Positions 49,958 through 61,900 of a stretch of 64,000 nucleotides of DNA are shown piece by piece. Below the pieces are notes generated by a model that saw only the letters and a list, made by a program, of their open reading frames with translations, did not search any database and was not told the origin of the DNA. This DNA is from Diphasiastrum complanatum (taxonomy: Eukaryota; Streptophyta; Lycopodiopsida; Lycopodiales; Lycopodiaceae). The stretch lies in contig CM055096.1 of the NCBI GenBank assembly GCA_029204225.1, forward strand, positions 36,593,089-36,657,088. The letters run 5' to 3'. The position numbers and the translations under genes are program-made. The stretch's first letter is position 1. Each line of letters begins with the position of its first letter.

Positions 49958-52900
49958 CACAGTCAAAACAAGTATCGAATTGATAACATTTTTGACTATT
50001 TGGTGTATCCACTATTTTTTCCATAATAATTTTATCTTTTGGAAATCACGAGATTTGTGTTCACCCTAGTAATGAATTTAACAATTTAGCTCACCTACTC
50101 GTAGGGTATCCACATAATCTTCAATAGGTGATGAGAGTTTAAATACTCATATATAGGTCATATCGTTTGTCTTTTGTCCAAGGGGGATGTGAAGCTATAT
50201 CTCATGGTTTTAGGAAACTATGAGGATCATGGTGTCATTAGCTTGAATTTGAGATAGGTAGCTTCTGGGGTTTTCCTATTTCAAATTGTAAAATAACTAA
50301 ACTATCACACATTGGGTGGTTCAAAGCTATGATATAACTTTAACTTTAAGTGCCAGATATTGAAAGTTTAGAACACAAAAATAAAAAAACATAGCTAAAA
50401 TCTTTAAAAGAATATCCCGAATTAAAAACCATGGCGGGTAGGAAGGGGATACCTAGAAGGTTTTGGCTTTGCCGACTTTGCACAGTGAAATAGGTGGAGA
50501 AAGAGGGACAATACAGTTTTCATTGCCCAATTTAAAGCTTTACCTTAAGAACATCTCTCAAAACCACTTTTCCTCTTTAAGAAGCAATTGATCTCCAGCA
50601 ATTTGTCCACAAAATTCTGATATATAGTTTTGGAAATGAAGCTATTCACCCTTTTTGATATCTTCTAGATTCTTGCTTCTTGCTCAACACGTATGTTCCC
50701 ATGAGCAACAAGTGCCTTCTTGACACTTTTGAGAAAATTGAATTTGATGTTTTGTAAATTTAGAAATTTATCTCTTGTATATTAGTTCTCTTTACTCTAC
50801 AAAATTGTTTTCCTGCATAGCCTTTCTTTCATGATTCTTGTGGCAACTGATGCAATTATAGCTCAATGGTATGTCAAGTGCCTAGAGAATAAGGAAGTAC
50901 AACAAAACGAACAAGGGAATTTATTTTGATAAATATGATGTTTCAACTGATTAGATCCATCTTGTGAGTTAATATGGATGAGATATGGCTCATTCCATGC
51001 CACTCAGTTCTCATTGAACAATTTCATCAATATAGGGTAATTGAAGATACTCTAAAACAAGAAGGCCACAAGAAACCTCATGTTATCTTACCTCAAGCAC
51101 ATGAGAAGCTTGCCTTGTCATGGAAATGACATAGGAGGCAATAGCCTTGTGTGAGATGGTATCCATGACATCCGCGCATGCACAGATGATATCCACTACT
51201 CGCCGAGTTGACTCTGACATTTTGTTGGATAGCTTCTATAGCAGAAAAATTCAAACCTTGTTAGCTATGAGTTTGCATTGCTTTTAACAATCTCTCACAA
51301 AGCATATGATAAACTACTTCATCTTTAGACTTTCTATGATGTCACATTCAGCATATTTGCTTGAGGAGCAGATTATGTGATTTCAAATTGTTTTATTTGT
51401 GGAAAAAATGGAGCCCATGTACTAATTACAAATAAAGGCAGGCCCTGAGAGAGGTAGAGAGAGAAAAGAAAATTGTGCTTTATGTTCCTGACTTGCTCTT
51501 AGTGTACAAAAGAAGAAAGAGAACCTAAGTTAAAGTCACTCTAAAGAATAGAAGTAGGAACAAAACTTAGGATGAGGAATAAGAATAGGAATAAAACTTG
51601 GGAATAGGAACTTAGGAATAGGAACAGAACAAGACAGGAACTTGAACTTAGGAACAGGAACATGGATAGGAACAGAAACTTAGGAACAAGAACAGGAACA
51701 GGAGCGGAGGTCCTAGGAGATTAGGTTCAATAGAATTCTAAACACTTTCTTTTATGCATTAACTTGGGATTTGTTAGGAACGGGGAAAAGATTAGATACT
51801 TAGGGACAGGCTCTCGTACCTTCATAAGTCATAGTAAATAGGTATAAAAAGTTTTTTTTCTCTGGTAGGGAACCGTTCGTTTCAGAAACAATAACAGTTC
51901 CGTACATTAGGAACGGTACAATAAAAAATCTGTTCCTAAGGAACGGAACAGCCGTTCCTTAGAAACGGTACCGTACCCATTCCCATCCAAAAATTTTAGG
52001 AACGGGTATCAACCTGGGGAATAAATATTGAGCTTCATGATGAATGCTGAGCAATAGTTGGTCCTACAGTGACCAGTCTAGGATGCGTTTTGCCAGCATG
52101 ATGAAACATTCTCATAAAAAATAGCTGCTCCGTGCAGACAATCACTATACTTATTGACTATTTGATCAGTACGATCTAGTTACTATACTCTCAAAGGATG
52201 GTGAGACTCAAGCCATTGAATCATTAACTCAAATCAAATCATGAAATGTTGAAATCTCCACCTTCTAGAGAAGTAAGGATTGACATGTGTCTTGTTTATC
52301 TATACTACTCTAGCATCCCTCCAGGGTCCACTCAAATAGATGATGCATGTATATCATTCTAAGACTAAACCTACCATGTCATTTAATACCTGAATTTGAT
52401 CCACTGGCGGGGGAAGACTTAGTGCCCCAACAATTTTTGACACCTTTTCTGATTCAGATAGTGCACTGTAGTTTTCAGCGAGGCCTAACAATCTCATGCA
52501 CTCCTCTGTAGCCTGTATTTCACCAAAACAATCTCACTGTGAAAAGCAGTTAACACTAAGCCTTGATGTTGTCAACAATGCTGGTTTGCTTCATGTGCTT
52601 AAATGCTCTGATAGAAACTTGAACTTCCTTTAAGAGTCATGTCTTAAGTTTGCTCTTACGCTAAGTGGCTAACCATGTATGGTAAGTCATATGAAAACCC
52701 TTATTTCAAACGAGAATGTTAACTGGAAAACGCAATACTGTAAATGTTTTGACATGACGACGAATTTGGTGTAGTAAGAAAAAATTTCACGGCTGTAGAG
52801 AAAACAGAGTTCTACTTCAAGAGCCATGTTGAGGTAAGATTCATCCTGAGCTCTTATCTACTGCTGCTGATGTCCAATATGAACCACCATAGCTGATAAG

Positions 52901-55900
52901 AGAGAATAAAGCCGATTTTTGTGACTCCATTAAGGAAGAACCTGACCGTGGTCAAGCGCGCGTGACAAACCAAACAGAGAGAAACCATGAGGGGCCTCAG
53001 GACTTTTTACAAGTATTTGGCACAAGGCCCTCACAACATTTTGGTGTATGACCATACCTGGAGACTCATGATTTGGAGCAGTTTCACGGCAGCCAGGGCA
53101 CCTCAAGGGTATAACCGAGGTATATTTTTCTTGTAATGATTGGATGGCTAAATTTTGTTTACGCTGGTTTGAAAGGCGGCCTTAGAGTTATGATATGAGC
53201 ATTTCTATAGAAAAGAGATTGATGCTTAACAGAGTCAGCTTAAATTATAGCCGTACATTGTAAGTACTGGAACATGCTAAATGGCTGGTCACATAGAGAA
53301 ACTTTGAGGTAGGAGTGCATCAATAAAATTTACCTCTGTATGAACAATTGATTCCTGACGAACATCCAAGGCACAAAGATGAAACCCAAATGTCTCTGCC
53401 AAACGTATCAGATCCTTTAACTTGCTATCAGCAAGTCGAACATCACCACTCTCTCTTAAAGATTTCTGGTAGAAATTCACATTTCAGATAAAACAGGTCA
53501 GTCTGCTTGAAGTGATGCCTATGCCAGAAATATTACAGCAATGCTGAAATTCGTCTCATATCCTATGAAAGTGTTAGACTCTGTGGGTGTGCTTCTTATA
53601 TAAAGACAAGTGAGAAACAAGTGCCACTCAAATGCATTAGTGGTCCAAAAAAATTCAACAAAATGTTTCCTTTGAGATTGGGCTAAGTTTTCAGCAAATA
53701 TGAACTCCTGAGGGCAGCTTCTTAAACAGAAGTAACCTATCTGGTTCAACTATCTAAGCAAGTAACATATAGTTATGGACTCGGCTCATTACATTCGCCG
53801 CGTCCATTTACATTTACTTTACTTTATGCATAAGCAGGCCTTTGGCCCTTTTTTATTCATTAGTGACACTTAGACTATATGGTTGGCCTTTGGCCTTATT
53901 ATTCATTATTAGGCCATTTGGACATATTACTGAAGAGTGGGGGCCTTCTTGGAGGGCGCACTATTTTCCCTCCCAGTTGGGCCCTAGCCACCGGAAGCTT
54001 CCTTTTAGGGGTTCCTCTTGGCTATAAGTAGGGAAACTGTGTCATTTGTTATTCAGCTGATGATATTGATCTCTCTCTTTCCTGCTTTCTAGGGTTAAGT
54101 CTTGCTTATGTGATGCTTTCATAGCTTAGCTCTAGATCAGTTGTGGCTCTATTCGTAACTTGGTATCAGAGCACTTTCCTGATTGCTGAATTTCAGATCT
54201 GATTTTCTGATTGGGTGCCCATTTTCCTTGCTGATTTTTCTCTCTTTGCTGAGGGCTTTCTTCTCTTTGCTTCAACAACATTCAACACGGTTTGGAGGAG
54301 GACCAGCTCCTATCAAAGCATTTTCCTTGGCGGAGCTTTAGCATATAGTTAGCGGAAGTACTTCCGCTAAATTTGGCGGCCGGAAAAAAAAAATAAGAAC
54401 TTTCTTTTTTGGGCAGATTATTTCCGGCGCCCAAGTTCCAACCCTCTGTCACCCATTTCCAGCTTGTTTGCAGGCTCTCCAGCGCCCAATTCCCTCATCT
54501 CTTTCATCCGTTCCTCCTCCCATTTTCAGCCCTCTCACTTTTGTTTGCAGGCTGTCCAGCCGCTTCATACTTGTCACTTTCATCCGTTTTTGTCTCCATT
54601 TGCAGCCATTTTTCACACCTTGTTTGCAGGCTGTCCATCGCCCATCCTCAACCAAATTTCACGAAATTCCGACTCCGTTTGATACTCCAATTTGTCACTT
54701 GCCTCCTGGCTGTCCAGCGCATTTTTACAGCCTTCATTTTCACTTTTTTCATTTGTTGATTGTTGTCCTTTCTTAGTTGTGATAATAGTGGTTTTAATAG
54801 ACTAATTTGGGGTGACGACAAGAGTCCGCTCTCTCAAGTTTTCGTCTATTCCTTCCACTATCATTATGGCACATTCACCTACCCCGAGTGAGACTACTCA
54901 AGAAACCTTATCCGATCAGTTTCATCGCATGGATGAGACCCTTTCTGGCCTCGTTCTTTACTTCGATACCGTTATGACGGGCTTTGCTACTATCCAGTCA
55001 CAGATTGATTCTTTACAGCCTCATGGTCCTAGTAAAGCTCCTGTTATTCCTTCATTTGAGACTCCCCCTCCATTTGGATTTCCATCTTCCTCTGCTAGTC
55101 AGTCTGGTGGTGGACCGTTCATTCCACCTAACCCACCTCCTGGTTTCTTTTCACGTCCCCCACTTCCTGAGCCACACTTTGCTCGAGACTTTCGTGATAG
55201 GGTACAACTTGCTACCTATTCCGGTTCCTCTGACAAAAACTTATTAGAGAACTGGTTTGCTAAGCTTGATACATATTTTCAGATCTACCCTATCATAAGA
55301 TCCAGTTGGCTGCTTTACATTTAGATGGACGCGCCGCCACGTGGTGGCGAGTTTAGAGAGCTGATCCTGATCGGGAAGGGCTCCATGTATGGCATACTTT
55401 TCGCCGTGACCTCCGTCATGCTATGATTGATCCTCAGTGGCTCGACCGCCAACGTGATACATTCCGTAGTCTCACTCAGACCAGTGATCCTGCTTCTTAT
55501 ACAGATCAGTTTATGGAGCTTTCTTATCTTTTCACAGATCTACAACCCATTGAGCTTATTTCTCGTTACATTGCTGGGCTTCGTGGTGCTTTACGTTATG
55601 ATGTTTCTTCCTTCCGTCCTCCCACACTTGTTGAGGCCATGTCTCTTGCCAGTACTTTACAGCATAAGTACTCTGACACCCTTCCTTCCCGCTTCTCCCG
55701 ACCCCGTCCTTCTGCTTCATCTTTTCCCGGTACGTCCACCCCTACACCTGCCCCTTCTGTTCCAGCTCTCTCCATTGACCCTTCGTCTCCTCGTCCTCCG
55801 ACTCCCGACCAGCTTTTGTCCGATGTTACACGTCTGCAGAGTTCGCTGACGTTCAGCAGAAGCGTCTTTGCTTTCGTTGTAAGAGTCCTGACCATTTTGC

Positions 55901-58900
55901 CCGTGATTGCCGTCAGCCTCTCCCTACTACTACTGCTGTTTTTTTACCATGAGGGCAGTACTCCAGATGATTCCGATATCTATATTCATATTTCTGATGA
56001 GCCTGACCTATCCTCTGAGCCTTCCACTGATTTACTTCCTGCTACTTGCCATGCTCAGCTTGCCTATGCTACTTGGACAGGGCGTCCTGGTCCTCACTCC
56101 ATTCGGTTACGTGTACGTATTACAAGTCGTGAGTATATTGCTTTGGTTGATACTGGCAGCACTCATTCTTTTATTAACAGTTATATCACTAGTCGGATCC
56201 GTGCTTCACCTGTTCTTGCTTCACAGCCTCTCACAATCGAGGTTGCCAGTTCCCATTCTTTTCCTAGTTCTCAGATGTTTCAGCATTTACCATACCGCAT
56301 TGGAGATTTTTCTGGACAGGCAAATCTTTACATTATTCCTATGGAGCGTTATGATCTTATCCTTGGTGCTGATTGGTTTGCATCTCTTGGAGCCGTTACA
56401 CTGGACTTGACACAGCAGACATTGACATTTGTACATGATGCAGTTAGACACTCACTTGTTGGCATTGATTCTCAGAGAGACTTCCAGTTGATTACTGGGA
56501 AGCAGTTTATTCGCAGCCTGCCGAAGGCTCATTGTGCAGCCTTATTATGTGTTCAGCGGGCAGTACCAGTTCCTCCAGTTTCTACTCCAGCAGCTGTTCC
56601 TCAGGTGATCTCTGACTTATTACATCAGTATACTTTTGTCTTTTCAAAACCTACGACGCTACCACCATTACGTGACGTGAACCATCATATTGACTTGCGT
56701 CCTGGTTCTGCTCCTCCTTCCCGTCCCCCTTATCGTATGTCTCGATCTGAGCGTGATGAGCTTGAGCTCCACATTACTGCCTTGTTAGATCAAGGTCTCA
56801 TTGTTCCTAGTCACAGCCTTTTTGGTGCCCCCGTTCTCCTTGTTAGTAAGAAAGATGGTACCAAACGCCTTTGTATTGATTACCGTGCTTTAAATAAGTT
56901 GACTATTCGTAATCAGTACCCTATTCCACACATGGATGACCTCTTTGACCAGCTCGGTACCTCTAAAATCTTTTCCAAGATAGACCTTCATTCTGGATAT
57001 TACCAAATCAGGATGCACCCTTCTGACGAACATAAGACTGCTTTTCGTACTCATCTTGGTTTATATGAATTTCGTGTGCTTCCTTTTGGTGTTACTAGTG
57101 GCCCTCCTACGTTCCAGAATGTGATGAATAACGTCATGCGTCCGCTTCTTGGTCATTGTGTCTTGGTTTATTTTGATGATATTCTTATTTTTAGTCAGTC
57201 TCTTGCTGAGCATGTTTCCCATTTTTCCTCTGTATTTCAGTTACTTGTACATCACCAGTTATTTGCTAAGTTGTCTAAATGTTCTTTTGCTATTTCTGAG
57301 ATCGAGTTTCTTGGTTTTCTTGTTTGTAATGGACACATTCGTTTGGACCCTCATAAGGTTCAAGCCATCCAGGATTGGCCTATACCAACTAATATTCATC
57401 ATGTTCGTATGTTCCTTGGGTTAGCCACTCACCTTCGTCGTCCAGTTCCTCATTTTGCCACTATTGCAACTCCTCTTCATGCACTTTTGAAGAAGTCTAG
57501 TACTTTTCTTTGGACTTCTGATTGTCAGTCAGCGTTTGATACTCTTCGTCGTGCTGTCGTTATGTGTTTACCACGGTTTGATTAGAAGTTTGTTGTTGAG
57601 ACTGATGCTAGTAATGTTGGTTTGGGTGCTTTACTTCACCAGTCACAATGTATTATTGCTTATGAGTCGCGTCGTCTTCGCTCTTATGAGCAACGTTATT
57701 CTGTGCATGAGAAAGAGCTTCTTGCTATTATCTATGCTCTTAAGAAGTGGCGTCATTATCTGTATCGAGTTCCATTTGACATTATTACTGATCACCAGTC
57801 TTTACGTTATCTGTCCTGGTCGTGCTAACACTGCTGCTGATGCATTATCTCGTCTTCCAGCTTTGTTGAATACACTCGTTTCTACTATTCCTCCATGGTT
57901 TGATGATCTACCTGCAGCATACCTTACATGTTCTGATTTTCATGATGTTTATAGTTCTGCCCCACCTGTTTCGTCCCGTCCTCATCAGGTTTACTCCATT
58001 GTTGACAACCGTCTTTATCGTTATGATTCTCTTTTTATTCCTAGTTCCTTGGGTATCCGTTCCCAATTGTTGTCGGATGCTCATTCCTCTCCTGTTGGGG
58101 ATCACTTTGGTTTTCAGAAGTCTTATGCTCGTCTCAAAGACCATTTCTATTGGCCCTCTCTTCGATCTGAGCTTGCTGTACTTATTCGTACCTGCCCTTT
58201 TTGTCTTCGTAATAAGTACTCTCGTGCTAAATCTGCTGGTTTGCTCTAGAGTTGGCCTATTCCTCGTCGCCAGTGGACTGATATATCTATGGACTTTATC
58301 CTTGGCCTTCCCCATACCCAACGTGGTCATGATTCATGTATGGTGGTAGTTGACAGGTTCTCGAAACAGGCACATTTTATACCAGTTCGCAGTACTATCA
58401 CAGCAGAGCACTGTGCACGTTTGTTCCTATCAGAGATTTTTCGCCTGCATGGATTTCCTCGTACTATCCTTTCTGATCGGGATAGTAAGTTTACATCTAT
58501 ATTCTGGACAGAGCTTATGCGTATATTGGATGTACAGCTTGGGTTCTGCTTATCATTCTACTTCTGATGGGCAGTCTGAGGTCCTTAACAGGATCCTTAA
58601 GGATTATTTACGCCATTTTGTTACTCCTTCAGGGAAGGATTGGAATCAGCATTTAAGTTTAGCAGAGTATAGCTATAATAGCTCTGTTAGTACCAGCACA
58701 TGTGTCACCATTTTCATTATCTCATGGCTATGCACCTCTTTTACCTGGCATTCCTCTCCCTCCTGAGGATACACCTATCACACTTGCATCTTTTCTATCA
58801 GGTGCTCGAGAGCTTATTACCCGGGCCAGTTCTCATTTACAGCATGTTCAGTAGCGTTATCAGACCTCAGTTGATCGTCACCGCCGCCATGTTGAGTTTC

Positions 58901-61900
58901 AGCTTGGAGATATGGTTTATCTACGCCTACGGTTTGCACGTCATCATTTTGTCCAGGGCCATGCTTCTACTGAGAAGCTTGCACCACGTTATTATGGGCC
59001 TTATCGCATTTTGGAGGTTCTTAGTCCTTACAGCTTCTTGCTTTCACACGCGCCTGTGATGTATTCCATGTCATTTTGGAGGTTCTTAGTCCTTACAGCT
59101 TCTTGCTTCCACACGCGCCTGTGATGTATTCCATGTCAGTTTATTATGTGCTGCTATTGAGGATGACGCTCCTTGTGATGCTGAGTTTCCTACTGCTCCA
59201 GAGTTATTACCTGCTGCTATATTACAGGTTCGTCTCTATACCATAGTCGACGCCGCCGGCAGATTCAGTTTTTGGTCCAGTGGGATGGTCGTCCTATTGA
59301 GGAGGCCACATGGGAGCCTATTGATGTCTTTTATCATACACCATCACTTGCGGATCAGGCTCGTGCTCTTGCTGCACTTGTTGATTCCTCTACATCGGAT
59401 GTTGTTCTAGCTGTTGATGCACCAGGGCTTGCTGCTACTTGATCCAGTTTCTTTTCGGCAGTTGGGTCTTTTTCTTTTGTGCCAGGGAGAGTTATGGACT
59501 TGGCTCATTACATTCGCCAAGTCCATTTACATTTACTTTACTTTATGCATAAGCAGGCCTTGGGCCCTTTTTTATTCATTAGTGACACTTAGACTATATG
59601 GTTGGCCTTTGGCCTTATTATTCATTATTAGGCCATTTGGACATATTACTGGAGAGTGGGGGCCTTCTTGGAGGGCGCACTATTTTCCGTCCCAGTTGGG
59701 CCCTAGCCACCGGAAGCTTTCTTTTAGGGCTTCCTCTTGGCTATAAGTAGGGAAACTGTGTCATTTGTTATTCAGCTGATGATATTGATCTCTCTCTTTC
59801 CTGCTTTCTAGGGTTAAGTCTTGCTTATGTGCCGCTTTCATAGCTTAAGTCTTGCTTATGTGATGCTTTCATAGCTTAGCTCTAGATCAGTTGTGGCTCT
59901 ATTCGTAACTCATATAGCATTTCAGAAATGGCTATCTGTTTTGTTTACCCTGACATTTTCAGTCTTTGGCAGAATTTAGGATAAACTCAGTAGTACGGCT
60001 AGAACCCAAAGCATTTATGGCTATCAACTACTTGGTTGTGGAAAAAATAGATAATAAGCTGGCAGCTGCTATATATTCTTCATGCATTGCAAAGTAGATA
60101 CTGATATTTGTCCTTATCTGTTTTGACCTTCGTGGTGTCATTGGTCTGAAAAATAAACTCAGCTGATCAAGTTTTGCTTGCAAACTTTAAATTGTCAACA
60201 TAAGTGGCAATGACAAATACATCGATACTATTCAACATACAATTACTCATGAGATGGTTGGAGCCATATGACACCTCAAACACTGGCTGCTACCACAAGT
60301 ATTTGGTTGAGAAACCAACGAGTCCATACAGAACCCTTGGTGATCCTATGAGGAAGTTTCCCATCATGATATAGACACGAAGCAGTAACATGCTTATGTA
60401 TAAATATCGTCCCATTTATTTACCAGGTCATGCTAGTGTTTTAGACTCTTAACTGTTGCACAACTTTTTTTCCTTCTGTCTGTATTTTGTCCATTGTATT
60501 GTTGTGTCTGAGTGAAATGATAACAAGAATGTTGCCTTTACACACAGGAAAACCATACATGCAAGATGCTTCATTGGTTGTGGTTGCTCCTCATTTAACA
60601 TATGGGATAATGTAAAAGCTTAATTGTCCGAGGTCAGAACTATTTTGTAGCTTCTGGCTGAGGTGATTAAGACGTAGTTGCTTACTCTTTGTATTTATCT
60701 CTAGTTCAGGTATCAAGCTTTTGCTGAGCTATTGACACTTTTGCTGAGCTGTGTTAATAGTGCCACAGATATTTGGTAACCACCATAGTTGCTCGCACCA
60801 TAACGGAATGCGTACCAGAACATGCTCTGGAATAATGTTCCATTCTGGAATGGGCCATCAAAACCTATTTCTTAAGTACTGTTTTTTTAGGTTAAAAATT
60901 TGAAATTTTTGAATTTTTTTCCTGGGTTCTTGGTATTCAAAGGGATGCTTTTAGTATAGATAAAAAAAATGAACAAGCCACAAAAAGATTAATCCAACAA
61001 AAAGCCCTTGAATGAATTTACCTTCAGAATTGCTCAAATTTCATATGCTTAGCAAAATTGAATGCAGTCAATCTATCTGAATAGGAATTATCAAAGCTTA
61101 CCTTATCATCAAACTTCCCATCTAAGAAAATCCACACGATTGAAATTGTTAGCAATCGAACTAAATAGAAATATAATCAGTCAATTTAAAGTGGTTGCAA
61201 AAGTTATGGTTTCACTACCTCATGCATTGCTATAAATTAGTGTTTTATAATGTGAGACTGCAATTCCTTGTTCAAATTGAATTACACTAGAATTAACACT
61301 ATTCAAAGCAAATGGCCATTGAGCTGCCATTGTAACTACTCTCTGGGCATCTGGTAAGACTCAACCTGTGAGTTTGTTTTGGCATGAATTTGATGATTAA
61401 CAAGTATTATTTATGAGAAGTTGTGGGAAAAGACTACAAGGAACCAAAAGCAACAGAAGCTTGTGTTGGAAAGGACCTGTCAAAGATTCTAGACAGTAAT
61501 GAATTCTAGCTTTACAAACTTGAATGAATCGTTTTCCAGGCAGTTTTTTTTAAGCACGTTCTGGACCAGTACACTACGGATGTTCCGCCCCATAATGGTC
61601 GGATCCGGTTTCTGAGGTAACAACATAAGAGAGACGTTCCAACCATCTCTCAAATACGCAAGGCAGGCAGCAATTGGTAGCTTACTGGGACTGGATAATC
61701 ACTCCTCTTATTTTCCAAATGCTTTCACCAATTAGATTGATTGGAGATTAAACAAGCTGATGCCGCAGATGTCCACATATGTAAGTGAAATATGAACCTG
61801 AAAACTGCTTACTTCAATAAAAGGTTCACATGTTGATCTTGTGTACAGGAAACAGGCTAAGCATGTAAATGACTTAGAACAAGGAGTTGATGAGGACACC

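Larger units (their letters stand above)
53771..59910 (+). mobile_element. Ty3/gypsy chromovirus-like retrotransposon, near full length
   Basis: Complete structure: 5' LTR, initiator Met-tRNA primer site, gag, protease, RT, RNase H, integrase, chromodomain-like segment, polypurine tract and 3' LTR, bounded by CATAT duplications. It lies antisense to PEPC in intron b-c. Several frameshifts and stops (near 55,300, 55,350, 55,860, 57,585, 57,820, 58,249 and 58,550) inactivate it. The LTRs differ at roughly eight or nine positions plus one duplication, so the insertion is not brand new. Confidence 0.95.

Noticed and set aside
57149-59124. Hydrophobic Leu/Val/Phe-rich ORFs over the gypsy element
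   Set aside because: Frame-shifted shadows of RT, RNase H and integrase.
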